Shown here: positions 33,699-41,886 of the stretch, one piece after another
How the letters are laid out: each line of letters opens with the position of its first letter
How positions within the stretch are numbered: the first letter of the stretch is position 1
Source: Deltaproteobacteria bacterium
Lineage (GTDB): Bacteria > Desulfobacterota > JADFVX01
Assembly (NCBI GenBank): GCA_029860075.1
Contig: JAOUBX010000040.1
Location: forward strand, 1-42,192
Direction of reading: 5' to 3'
DNA length: 42,192 nt
The notes under the pieces: generated by a model
Databases searched by the model: none
What the model saw: the letters and a program-made list of their open reading frames with translations, nothing else
What the model was told of the DNA's origin: nothing
Position numbers and translations under genes: made by a program

Positions 33699-34850
33699 CT
33701 ATGAACCTTTGGCCCACATATTTCTGCCGAATTTCCAGTAACCGTGAACATTATTGAACCTGGCGTCAATGTCGGTATCCATGGGGGTAACGTGCCCTTT
33801 AATCAGCGGTTCCAGGTATTTGGAAAGGACTCTGCCCCCGCCGCCGGTAACGATCATGTTGTCAATGTCCCAGTCATCCACCCAGAGGCGGTCTGCTTCA
33901 TTGGCGACCTTGGTGGCAAGCTGGCTGAAAATCTCTCTGGTCTGTTCCTCGATGTTATACTCCTCTCCCCTGATCTTGATTCTCCCCTTGTCGACTGCAT
34001 CGTAGAGCCTGTAAAGTTCCACGTTGACGCCACTTTGTTCACGAAGACCGGTGGCAAGCAGATTAAAGGCCCTGGCTATGCCCGAGTCGGTTGTTCGGCT
34101 GCCCCGTTCCGAATAGTGCATTTTGTCTGAAACGGAGTAGTCGGACGTCCGAAAGCCGACATCGATAATGCCGTACTTTTCACTTACAGGCCGCTTGTCT
34201 TTCAATTCACCCCGCTCATTAAGCATGACGTTAAAAAGGGAACCCCAGGGCTGAAACATGACACTTACCTTGTTGATGTTAACGGTCTTTTCCTGAGTAT
34301 TGCCTTCGGCATCTTTAAGAATGACCGCATGTTCACCGAGAAGTATCTTTACCAGTTCCTTCTTGTGTCTTGAATAAAACCCTATGGGGAGGCCCGTGAC
34401 GAGATTGATGGGGATATGGCTCTTAACCAGCTTTGCTGCGGCCGTAAGGGCAAGTACCTTTGTATAGTGGCTGACAAACTGTGACTGGTCGAGAGTAAAA
34501 AAGCGCTCGCTGCTTTGACGGACGGCCAGTTCTCCCAGGAAATAATCCTTTCCGTCAACGTCGGCATGAAGGTATTCCAGATCATCCATATCGGCAAAGA
34601 CGGCATCGCTCGATTGTATCTTTATTGATTCACCGAGGACGGATTTAAAGATCATTGATTTATCGCCCGTTGTCGCTTTAGTAAAACCGAAACCGATATC
34701 TATGCCCAGTATTTCCATAGAAGCCTCCTCATAAAGGGGTTGCCCTTTACCTTCTGATGTGGAATCGTCATCGTCAGGCGCCGAACTGATTTCATCTGAT
34801 GAGTCTCTTTTCTTCCTTTTTTTGAGTATGTCCTTAATTAAGGCGCTCAT
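33699..34850 (-). CDS. ParM/StbA-like actin homologue
   Basis: 383 residues from ATG 34850. It has an actin/Hsp70-type nucleotide fold: phosphate-1 motif LGIDIGFGFTKATTG, connect region INLVTGLPIGFYSRH, phosphate-2 motif YGIIDVGFRTSDY, and adenosine motif MIVTGGGGRVLSKYL. This is like ParM/StbA/Alp7A plasmid-segregation filaments, but no parR or centromere-like repeat array is adjacent and the context looks chromosomal. Residues 1-44 are a basic then acidic low-complexity extension. A second ATG at 34718 (residue 45) has a better ribosome-binding site (GAGGAGG, five-base gap) and begins exactly at the actin core. The upstream ATG has GGAGG at about 12-13 bases. Both forms may be made. Confidence 0.85.
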   Translation of the reverse strand: MSALIKDILKKRKKRDSSDEISSAPDDDDSTSEGKGQPLYEEASMEILGIDIGFGFTKATTGDKSMIFKSVLGESIKIQSSDAVFADMDDLEYLHADVDGKDYFLGELAVRQSSERFFTLDQSQFVSHYTKVLALTAAAKLVKSHIPINLVTGLPIGFYSRHKKELVKILLGEHAVILKDAEGNTQEKTVNINKVSVMFQPWGSLFNVMLNERGELKDKRPVSEKYGIIDVGFRTSDYSVSDKMHYSERGSRTTDSGIARAFNLLATGLREQSGVNVELYRLYDAVDKGRIKIRGEEYNIEEQTREIFSQLATKVANEADRLWVDDWDIDNMIVTGGGGRVLSKYLEPLIKGHVTPMDTDIDARFNNVHGYWKFGRNMWAKGS

Positions 34851-34938
34851 CTATTGATGATAACCTCCGATGAATTAATATGTTAAAAATCTTCTACCAT
34901 ACTGGCGAGGATATGTCAATTAAGCACTGAATGGCGAG

Positions 34939-34983
34939 GAAAAAAGGGCCTGCTCCCCTGTGAAGGGAATGGGCCCTTTTTTC
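34939..34983. terminator. Bidirectional intrinsic terminator
   Basis: AAAAAAGGGCC (34940-34950) pairs with GGCCCTTTTTT (34972-34982), with additional pairing inside the loop (CCCCT/AAGGG). It has T-runs on both strands. It serves the minus-strand zinc-ribbon gene that ends at 34999. Confidence 0.8.
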
Positions 34984-34998
34984 AATATGAACTCTCCG

Positions 34999-35418
34999 TC
35001 AATTTGATGACAGGAGCAGCCTTGCCTTGTCTTTGAAAAGAATGGTTATTTTTTTAGGAAGAGCAGTCTGCACAACCCCTCTGCCGAACTTCTCATGAAC
35101 AAGAATGTCACCAACGGCAAAGGACTTGCCGGGACTGTAAGGGATGTCGGGACCGGCGGCCTTCTCAATGGCGCTTTCCCACGTTCTTTCAGGGTTTTTT
35201 GACGGGCCTGTTTTTTTAGCCTTTGTCCTCGGTCCTGTCCTCTTTGCGGGGGGACTCTTTTTTGTTTTGTCCCTGTAAATATGCTCACTGCCGCAGGTCC
35301 TGCATTTGACTCTCAGCGCCTTGTCTCCCTTCATGACCATAATGGTATGTCCAAGGTCAAGACAGCACCTGGTACAATAAGCTGATATATATCCCCCTGT
35401 TGTTGGTTTCCTCGACAT
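34999..35418 (-). CDS. Zinc-ribbon protein with SH3-like C-terminus
   Basis: A 139-residue basic protein. The N-terminal ~50 residues hold two Cys pairs (YCTRCCLDLGH and VKCRTCGSEH), a likely zinc ribbon. A Lys/Pro/Thr-rich linker (SPPAKRTGPRTKAKKTG) leads to a C-terminal ~45-residue beta domain (FAVGDILVHEKFGRGVVQTA ... ITILFKDKARLLL). This resembles the SH3/Tudor-like tail seen at the end of UvrD-type helicases and in CarD-like proteins. A nucleic-acid or RNA-polymerase interaction is likely but inferred. It is followed by an intrinsic terminator, so it is probably monocistronic. Confidence 0.75.
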   Translation of the reverse strand: MSRKPTTGGYISAYCTRCCLDLGHTIMVMKGDKALRVKCRTCGSEHIYRDKTKKSPPAKRTGPRTKAKKTGPSKNPERTWESAIEKAAGPDIPYSPGKSFAVGDILVHEKFGRGVVQTALPKKITILFKDKARLLLSSN

Positions 35419-35653
35419 TTTCTTTCTTTGCTCCTTTCTGTCATTGATGTTTTAAGCCGGGTTAAATGTCTTTTACGCGCTGATTCTGTAAGAGGGTAAA
35501 AGAGAACAGGCCTCCCCTCTGATGAGAGGCAAAGCCGCAAATAATAACATAAATAAAGCATAAATAGAGAAAAATAAGAGGGGCTGGGATAAGGACTTAA
35601 GGTTTGTTATAGTTTTAGCAGAAACAACTATTTTTTTACTTCTTGTAAACAAA

Positions 35654-36292
35654 ATGAAATATCTTGTCGTCTTTAACAACAAGGGAGAAAAAACGAATCA
35701 GGATGCGACTAATATGACAGATCATTATGACCGGCTCCCCTTTCTGGCCGAAGAGGCAAAAGGGGGGAGTGTTGAAGCGGCAAACCGTATTGTCTCTCTT
35801 TTGCATAAAGAGGTTTTTCGTATGATTTATTACCGCATCTTTTCCCGTGAAGATGCCGAAGATCTGACGCAAGAGGTATTTATTAAAATGTTTAAGGGGA
35901 TGGGGAAACTGGACGACACGGACAAAATCAGGCCCTGGCTTTTCGCCATTGCACTTAACAGGGTGAGAGATTTTAAACGATGGAAATCGATAGAAAGGCT
36001 TTTTGGCAGGAGTTATGATGAACTTGATAAATTGTCCGTCGAAGACAGTGATCCCGGCGCTCATATGGAGAGGATGGAATTGATAAAAAATCTTCAACAA
36101 TTTACTGATCGCCTTCCCGGGAGTGAAGGTGAGGTCTTTATGCTTCGTTTTGTCGACCAATTGGGGATTGCCGAAATTTCTTCAACGCTTAATAAAAATG
36201 AAAGTACCGTAAAAACCCATCTTTACAGGGCCATAAAGAAATTCAGGGACGATCCGTTTATTCAGGAAATGATGAAAGGAGGAAAGGTATGA
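35654..36292 (+). CDS. ECF-type RNA polymerase sigma factor
   Basis: A 212-residue group-4 sigma factor. Region 2 (EVFRMIYYRIFSREDAEDLT then QEVFIKMFKGM, RPWLFAIALNRVRDFKR) and region 4 (LPGSEGEVFMLRFVDQLGIA, then SSTLNKNESTVKTHLYRAIK) are complete. ATG at 35654 has no obvious ribosome-binding site; Met21 at 35714 starts closer to the usual region 2 boundary and may be the true start. The stop overlaps the anti-sigma start (ATGA), indicating coupling. Upstream, ATAGTT/AACTAT (35609-35614, 35626-35631) forms an inverted repeat that may be regulatory. It likely responds to envelope or metal stress. Confidence 0.9.
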   Translation: MKYLVVFNNKGEKTNQDATNMTDHYDRLPFLAEEAKGGSVEAANRIVSLLHKEVFRMIYYRIFSREDAEDLTQEVFIKMFKGMGKLDDTDKIRPWLFAIALNRVRDFKRWKSIERLFGRSYDELDKLSVEDSDPGAHMERMELIKNLQQFTDRLPGSEGEVFMLRFVDQLGIAEISSTLNKNESTVKTHLYRAIKKFRDDPFIQEMMKGGKV

Positions 36293-36807
36293 GCGGCAAG
36301 GATCCACATCTTAGTGATGAGATAATTATAAAAGCCATCGTTGATGAATCTGACCTTTCGAAGGAAGCCCGGGGCCACTTTTCAACTTGTCATCGTTGCA
36401 GGGACAGGAAGGAAATAATGGAGCGTAATTTATCGCGCCTTACTTCAGCGGCTGATGAATTAATGCCCCAACCGAAAAGAATGGTTATCCTTGAAGAAAG
36501 AGATAAAGGCCGCATAGGTTGGTTTTCTGCCCCTTTAGCCGGGGCCATTATTGTGATAATTGCCCTGGCGGGGCTTTCCTTTTTTATGCCGGGAAGCAAA
36601 TCCCGCCTTAAAGGAAAGGTATTTACTGTAGCCGAGTTGACTGTAGAAATGGAGAAACACAGCCTGCTTGTTGCCGAGGTAATCGAGCTGGAGGAAAATA
36701 TTATGCCTGAAATTTATTCAGCATTGACCGGTAATGCTGATTCGAATCAATATGATGAATTTATCGATTTTGTTTTTCCCATGGGAGAAGAAATAAATGG
36801 CGCTTAA
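36289..36807 (+). CDS. ZAS-type transmembrane anti-sigma factor
   Basis: A 172-residue protein. The N-terminal cytoplasmic domain carries the zinc anti-sigma motif His-x3-Cys-x2-Cys (HFSTCHRC, residues ~30-37). One transmembrane helix follows at ~81-100 (APLAGAIIVIIALAGLSFFM), then a ~70-residue periplasmic tail rich in acidic residues. It should hold the upstream sigma factor at the membrane until a periplasmic signal arrives. ATGA overlap with the sigma gene. The periplasmic Spy-like gene follows 21 bp later. Confidence 0.88.
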   Translation: MSGKDPHLSDEIIIKAIVDESDLSKEARGHFSTCHRCRDRKEIMERNLSRLTSAADELMPQPKRMVILEERDKGRIGWFSAPLAGAIIVIIALAGLSFFMPGSKSRLKGKVFTVAELTVEMEKHSLLVAEVIELEENIMPEIYSALTGNADSNQYDEFIDFVFPMGEEINGA

Positions 36808-36828
36808 TAAAAAAACAGGAGGATTATT

Positions 36829-37413
36829 ATGAAAAAGAGAATGAAAAGTATGGCAATTGCCCTGGTATTCGGTATGCTGGCAAGCTTATCATTGCCGGGG
36901 AACGCTGTGGCAGAAGAAGATTATAGAATGGAGCGGCCCCAAATGTCTGGTCAGCGCGGCGGCGATAACATGAAAGGGCCGGGGCGAGGGGGTTCTCAGG
37001 GGGGAATGAAGGGGAACATGCCGCCGGGACAGTGGTGGCGCATGCCCGGCGCGGCGGAAAAACTGGGCCTTGGCCGGGAAGAGCAGAAGCGGCTTGATGA
37101 ACTCTACATGACCCATCGCAGAGAGATGATTACACTGAAAGGTGATGTGGAGAAGGAAAAACTGGAATTCGAATATCTCATTGATAAGGAAACTATTGAT
37201 GAACAGGCAGTGAAGGGACAATTTGAAAAACTGCATAATGCCAGGGGAAAGATGTCTATGGCACGTTTTAGCTTTCTCCTGGAGGTGAGAAAAATCCTGG
37301 GTTATGAAAGGTACCAGAAACTTAAGTCAGAGTTCCAGCAGCGAAGAATGATGAGGGGAGACCGGGGAGGAAGAAGGCCCATGGGGGATGAAAGAGGGGA
37401 ACCGCGTCGATAA
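36829..37413 (+). CDS. Spy/CpxP/CnrX-like periplasmic protein
   Basis: A 194-residue exported protein (signal peptide to ~28, cleavage after AVA). A Gly/Met-rich segment (residues ~35-75, with repeated Met-Lys-Gly) may bind copper or other soft metals. The rest is a long helical hairpin of the Spy/CpxP/heavy-metal-sensor type (KLGLGREEQKRLDELYMTHR, then EKLEFEYLIDKETIDEQAVK), ending in an Arg/Gly-rich tail. It has a strong AGGAGG ribosome-binding site. Third gene of the sigma/anti-sigma operon: by analogy with CnrX or ZraP it could be the periplasmic sensor, but it could equally be a chaperone regulon member. Confidence 0.78.
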   Translation: MKKRMKSMAIALVFGMLASLSLPGNAVAEEDYRMERPQMSGQRGGDNMKGPGRGGSQGGMKGNMPPGQWWRMPGAAEKLGLGREEQKRLDELYMTHRREMITLKGDVEKEKLEFEYLIDKETIDEQAVKGQFEKLHNARGKMSMARFSFLLEVRKILGYERYQKLKSEFQQRRMMRGDRGGRRPMGDERGEPRR

Positions 37414-37434
37414 ATATTGTGTTGGTAAAATAGA

Positions 37435-37462
37435 AGAGGGGCCTTTGGGGCCCCTTTTTTTT
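37435..37462 (+). terminator. Intrinsic terminator of the sigma-factor operon
   Basis: GGGGCC (37438-37443) pairs with GGCCCC (37449-37454), followed by eight T. It is 22 bp after the Spy-like stop codon. Confidence 0.85.
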
Positions 37463-37520
37463 AATCCCTCCCTTTATTAAAGGGAGGGATTAAAATCTCC
37501 CCCTTTGCAAAGGGGGATTA
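37463..37520. repeat. Two adjacent palindromes of the dispersed CTCCC/GGGAG family
   Basis: Bases 37463-37491 are a perfect palindrome with 14-base arms (AATCCCTCCCTTTA and its complement). A second hairpin (CCCCCTTTGCAAAGGGGG core) spans about 37494-37518. They lie between a terminator and the convergent DksA-type gene. Confidence 0.75.
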
Positions 37521-37573
37521 ATGGGGATTTCATAACAAGGATAAAAAGGTATCTCTATAGGATTTGCTTCTCG

Positions 37574-37909
37574 TTACAGCTTATGGCACTGCACGCAGTA
37601 AAAGGTTTCCGGTATAAGCAGCAGCTTTTGCACTTCAATCGGTTTGTCACATTCGATACAGATACCGTAATCATCGCTGTCCACTCTTTTTTGCGCGACA
37701 TCAAGTTCCTTTTTCTTTTTTATGGCAGCTCTTATCTGGGCTTCACAATTTCTCTTATAATTCATCATGTCTATACGGGCATGACGTTCCAGGTCGTCAG
37801 GATTGGGGAGTTGCCCGATGGAAAATTCGAGGGATGAAATGTTTTCCTCTACCGCTTCAATACTTGCCTTGATTTTAAGCTTGATGCTTGCTCTTTCTTC
37901 TGCAGTCAC
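37574..37909 (-). CDS. DksA/TraR-type C4 zinc-finger regulator
   Basis: A 111-residue protein: an N-terminal coiled-coil hairpin (residues ~1-75), then the C4 zinc finger CIECDKPIEVQKLL with C-terminal FYCVQC. It has the DksA-family shape, inserting in the RNA polymerase secondary channel, but the coiled-coil tip lacks an obvious DxxDxA motif. It therefore may be a TraR/YbiI-like relative rather than canonical DksA. Divergent from rdgC. Confidence 0.85.
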   Translation of the reverse strand: MTAEERASIKLKIKASIEAVEENISSLEFSIGQLPNPDDLERHARIDMMNYKRNCEAQIRAAIKKKKELDVAQKRVDSDDYGICIECDKPIEVQKLLLIPETFYCVQCHKL

Positions 37910-38070
37910 TGGTTGCCCTTTCTTTAATTCTTCCTTAAGTGTTCCCCTTTACCCTCTCTTTTTATACCATATCCCGTCTTTTATTAGAAAAAGAAAATTA
38001 TCTTGCTCCCCGTCTCTTAAAAAGGTATCCTTTGCCACTTTAAAAAATCATTATTAAAAGGAGAACAGCG

Positions 38071-39252
38071 ATGGGTATTCTTGCAAACAAGGTGAGCCTC
38101 TGTCAATTTCAGGTAATGGGAGACATACCTGAGGGAGACCTTTTTGAGTGGTCTTCGGAATCGCTTGCGAAAAATGGGTTTACACCTATAGATAACCGGG
38201 CTGAAGAATCATCCGTCGGCTGGGTTCATTTGGACGATATGGACCGGAGCAGCTTCGACACGCCCCGTGTCTTCTGGCGTGACAAGTGCACCGTTTTTTC
38301 ACTTCGCAGAGACGTGAGGAAGATTCCTTCCGTCCTTTTTAAATCCGAACTGGAACGGGCAAGCCGGGAGTTTCTTGCAGCCAACCCGACCCTCCGGCGG
38401 GTGCCGAAGGGCGAAAAAGAGAGCTTGCGTGAGGCGGTGCGCTCTTCCCTTTATTCAAAGACCCTTCCCTCGCCGGCCACCTATGATGTTGTCTGGGACA
38501 GGAACAGAGGAATTGTCACATTCTCAAGTTTAAGCCCCAGGGCGATAGATACGTTGGAGGCGCTTTTTAAAGAGACTTTTGAGGGCTTAAGGCTGGTGAT
38601 GATTCATCCTTTTAAAAGGGCGGAAGGCGTCATAGATGAAGCCTCCCTGCCTCTATTGGCAAAGGCCAATGGTTCTTCCGCTGATGACGTAATCTCTCTC
38701 ATTAAAGGAAACCTTTGGCTCGGCAGGGATTTTCTCCTATGGCTCATGTATAAAACAATGACCGACTCATCATTCTATAAGGTAAACCAACCGGGCCATT
38801 TCATGGAGGGAGAGGAGTACGTAGCTTACCTCAATGACCGGCTTATATTGAAGGGTGAATCAGAAATTGGGGTTCAAAAAATTACCGTTGCCGGCCCCCA
38901 GGATAATTTTGAAGAGGTCCGTACGGCCGTTAAAAACGGCAAGGCCATTTCTGAAGCGGCCATCATTTTTGAAAAAGAGGAAGACCAGTGGAGCCTCACC
39001 CTCAAAGGGGATTTATTTCATTTCGCCTCTTTTAAATCGCCCGCTGTGAGGATAGAAAAGGATGAACTGACCGATGCCGAAAGTGAAAAGGAGGCTGTTT
39101 TCTATGAGCGCATTTATCTGGTGGAAAAAGGACTTCAGCTATTTAACAGCCTCTATTCGGTTTTTCTTCGTTTGAGGCTGTCTTCTCAGTGGGCTGATGA
39201 GTTGAAAGCGATTAATGAGTGGACCGCCGGGGGAGAAGTAAATCCCTCCTGA
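38071..39252 (+). CDS. rdgC: Recombination-associated protein RdgC, long form
   Basis: A 393-residue protein that I recognise as the RdgC-like form of Geobacter and relatives: MGILANKVSLCQFQVMGDIP, SVGWVHLDDMDRSSF, FWRDKCTVFSLRRDVRKIPS, EFLAANPTLRRVPKGEKESL, then TYDVVWDRNRGIVTFSSLSP and a TFEGLRLVMIHPF core. E. coli RdgC is a ring-shaped DNA-binding protein of about 303 residues that modulates RecA. This one is ~90 residues longer, with a distinct C-terminal half. It has a strong AAGGAG ribosome-binding site and is divergent from the DksA-type gene. Confidence 0.7.
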   Translation: MGILANKVSLCQFQVMGDIPEGDLFEWSSESLAKNGFTPIDNRAEESSVGWVHLDDMDRSSFDTPRVFWRDKCTVFSLRRDVRKIPSVLFKSELERASREFLAANPTLRRVPKGEKESLREAVRSSLYSKTLPSPATYDVVWDRNRGIVTFSSLSPRAIDTLEALFKETFEGLRLVMIHPFKRAEGVIDEASLPLLAKANGSSADDVISLIKGNLWLGRDFLLWLMYKTMTDSSFYKVNQPGHFMEGEEYVAYLNDRLILKGESEIGVQKITVAGPQDNFEEVRTAVKNGKAISEAAIIFEKEEDQWSLTLKGDLFHFASFKSPAVRIEKDELTDAESEKEAVFYERIYLVEKGLQLFNSLYSVFLRLRLSSQWADELKAINEWTAGGEVNPS

Positions 39253-39386
39253 ATGGATGAATTGGACGGGGGGTGGCGCTGGTAGTTTATGATTATTTAC
39301 GGAATAAAGCGTAATTTTCAGTGATAGATGAAGGGTAGGAAAGAGAGTGAAGAACTAACTGCCGTTCCGCCCCTTTTCCGGCACGC

Positions 39387-40313
39387 CTATTTCATAAATA
39401 CCTGTGGTATATGAAAGGTTTCATAGTTAGCAACGATTTTTTCCAGCGCGATATTTTTGAGTTCTTCAGCCTTTTTTTCCGAAAAGCCAAGCGCTTTGAA
39501 GTCAATCAATCCCGACTTTCTGTGACATTTTTTGCAGGCGCTTTTCACGGGCATTTTCCTGATTCCCTCATGGAGAAAATTCATGACTCTTATTGATTGT
39601 TCCTCATTCCAGTTTTTTACAGGGACTTTGAGCTTTTTGGCCAACTCTTTGTTCCATTTTTTCATGAGCGCCTCTTTTTTCCCCTCTGCCGTCATATAAA
39701 TTCCTATCCGGGAAATAGCCTTTTGGGGTTTTAAAAGGGTGTCTTTCAGGGGGTCATAATAATTTCCGAAGGGTTTTCCTTTAAAAAGGGCGCTTTCGGC
39801 GCCGGTCCAGTCATAAGTGATTTTTTCAGTATTTTTTATATCCAGGTGGCAGACTTCACAGTTTAAGTGAAGGGTATGTTTGTTAAGGATTGCCCTTGTC
39901 ATTTTATACTTGCTGTGAGGATAGGTATTATGACATATCCTGCAGGGGGATTTGTTTTCCAGAAAACTGATGGCCCATTGCTGGCCTTCATGAATTTTTT
40001 CCAGCGGATATTTTTTTAGCCTTTTTCCCTCTTTTTTTCCTTTGTGGCAAGCGGACCTGCAATCGATTTCAGGTTTTTCCAGGGGAGGCATGATGCTGAT
40101 TTCCTTATGGCAATCCTGGCATCCCAGGTCTTTGTGAGGCGACTTAAGGAACTGCTCCTCATCGATATGGGTGATCTTCAGCTTTCCCTTTTCCGTCATA
40201 ACTGCCTGTCCGGCATATTGGTGGCAGCTAAGGCAACCGCTATGGTCGGCGGCAGTGCTGGTCCGGCTCATAAAGAAAAGGATAAGAGAAACCATAAGTA
40301 CTGTTTTTTTCAC
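39387..40313 (-). CDS. Periplasmic multihaem cytochrome c
   Basis: A 308-residue exported cytochrome. GTG at 40313 is chosen because AGGAGG lies 6-7 bases upstream and it begins a signal peptide (VKKTVLMVSLILFFMSRTST); the frame is open slightly further up. There are five canonical haem motifs, CLSCH (27-31), CQDCH, CRICH, CEVCH and CKKCH, plus a noncanonical CRSACH with three residues between the cysteines. The spaced additional His residues could be distal ligands. The C-terminal third is Lys-rich and helical. Probably a periplasmic electron carrier. It is 85 bp downstream of the OFA transporter on the same strand. Confidence 0.85.
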   Translation of the reverse strand: MKKTVLMVSLILFFMSRTSTAADHSGCLSCHQYAGQAVMTEKGKLKITHIDEEQFLKSPHKDLGCQDCHKEISIMPPLEKPEIDCRSACHKGKKEGKRLKKYPLEKIHEGQQWAISFLENKSPCRICHNTYPHSKYKMTRAILNKHTLHLNCEVCHLDIKNTEKITYDWTGAESALFKGKPFGNYYDPLKDTLLKPQKAISRIGIYMTAEGKKEALMKKWNKELAKKLKVPVKNWNEEQSIRVMNFLHEGIRKMPVKSACKKCHRKSGLIDFKALGFSEKKAEELKNIALEKIVANYETFHIPQVFMK

Positions 40314-40398
40314 GTCATGCCTCCTGTGCAGCCCCCGATTCCCATAGAGCAATGCCGGTAAATTGTTGTTTTATCCTAAGTGAATGTTTCTAATGCCT

Positions 40399-41700
40399 CT
40401 AAACCGGTATTTGCTTGGCAATTTGCCTGGCAGCTTTGCGTCTTGCTTCATCCTTTTTATCTCTTACCAGGAAGGTAAGTCCCGCCCCGGCCAGAAGCAG
40501 TATGCCGGAGGTCATAAAGGAGGAATTAAAAGTCCCCGTTGTCGACAAGAGTGTCTGTGATGCCCGGCTCATAACAAAACCACCCACTCCCCAGGCAGTA
40601 AAGAGAATGCCATAATTGACGCCGAAATTTTTCATTCCCCACATATCCTTGGCGAAGGAAGGAAAGAGCGCCAGGTTTGCGCCATAGTTAAAACCGATAA
40701 ATGTGGCCAGCAGGACAAGCACAACGGGGCCGCCCGTGCCGATAGCCATGACGGCTATAAACATGAGAAGGGCCTGAAAGCTGAATATTGCGGCCAGCGT
40801 GGACCTTCGTCCTACTTTATCAGATAAGGCCCCCGCTGCGATTCTGCCTGCTGCATTGCCTATGGCTAAAATAGCCACTGCCCAGAAGGCATTGGCCCCA
40901 AGGCTCTCTTTTGCCATGCCGGCGACACTTCCGATAACCATAAGGCCTGCCCCGGCGCCGATAAAGTAAAGCAGCCAGAGTTCCCAGAATTCAGCCGTCC
41001 TGATCATGGCAAGGGGGCCTGTCTCATTATCCTCTATCTGACTTCTTATGCCGGGGGCGTCCCCTTCCTTCTTTCTCCTGTCGACAAAGCCCCTGGGCAC
41101 ATAACCGTCGGGTGGATTGATGAGAAGTATGGCAAGAAGGGTGACGATAATAAAAAAGGCAATGCCGAAAAAGAGCATGGACTGCTGAAGCCCTATCGTT
41201 TTAAGAAGGTATTGAGCCAGCGGGGCAATATAGACGGCGGCCAGGCCAAAGCCTGAAACAACTATCCCGGCGATCTTGCCCGTCTTTGTCGGTGGATACC
41301 ATTTAAGCGCCGGAGGCGTTGCCGAAGAGTAACCGAAGGCGATACCCGAACCGACAAGGAAGCCGAAGCCTGCTATCCATATGACATAGGATGTTGTTGT
41401 CGAGATGAGGATAAATCCGAGCCCCACAAGGAGACCGCCCATAATAGCCGTTTTTCTGGGGCCCAGCAGGTCCTGGCACTTTCCGGCGACGATCATCATG
41501 GAGGCAAAGACGAGGCAGCAAAGGGCGTAAGGGTCGTTAAGTGAAGAGAGAGACCAGTTGAAGGCCCCTTCACCGCCGCTTTCTATGGATCGTTTAATTT
41601 CGCCCTTAAAAATACTCCACGTATAAAGCACACCGAGGGCAAGGTTGATCCCCGTTCCGGCAGCGGTTACTATTTTTCCCCTGTCTTTTATTCCCTCCAT
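40399..41700 (-). CDS. OFA-family major facilitator transporter
   Basis: A 433-residue inner-membrane protein with about twelve transmembrane helices, of the oxalate/formate antiporter (OFA) family of the major facilitator superfamily. Family features: GTGINLALGVLYTWSIFKGE in helix 1, a GPRKTAIMGGLLVG loop, LKWYPPTKTGKIAGIVVSGF after helix 4, a NDNET-like central loop, and ALSDKVGRRSTLA in the second half. It likely moves a small organic acid such as formate, oxalate or lactate, or a related anion. It has a strong GGGGAGGA ribosome-binding site. Followed by the multihaem cytochrome gene. Confidence 0.88.
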   Translation of the reverse strand: MEGIKDRGKIVTAAGTGINLALGVLYTWSIFKGEIKRSIESGGEGAFNWSLSSLNDPYALCCLVFASMMIVAGKCQDLLGPRKTAIMGGLLVGLGFILISTTTSYVIWIAGFGFLVGSGIAFGYSSATPPALKWYPPTKTGKIAGIVVSGFGLAAVYIAPLAQYLLKTIGLQQSMLFFGIAFFIIVTLLAILLINPPDGYVPRGFVDRRKKEGDAPGIRSQIEDNETGPLAMIRTAEFWELWLLYFIGAGAGLMVIGSVAGMAKESLGANAFWAVAILAIGNAAGRIAAGALSDKVGRRSTLAAIFSFQALLMFIAVMAIGTGGPVVLVLLATFIGFNYGANLALFPSFAKDMWGMKNFGVNYGILFTAWGVGGFVMSRASQTLLSTTGTFNSSFMTSGILLLAGAGLTFLVRDKKDEARRKAARQIAKQIPV

Positions 41701-41886
41701 AATAAAGTCCTCCCCTTCTTAAAAAGTCTTCTTATGATTAAAAGTGTAGCACCGGCAAAAAGCTTGTCAAATGGTTGGTAAGTTTTTTTCCACCACAAAG
41801 GGCACAAAGAAATTTTTTTATGCCCCTTTGCAAAGCAAAGTAAATTTGATATTAAATAGGCATAACTTTTCCAAAGGAGATGACCC

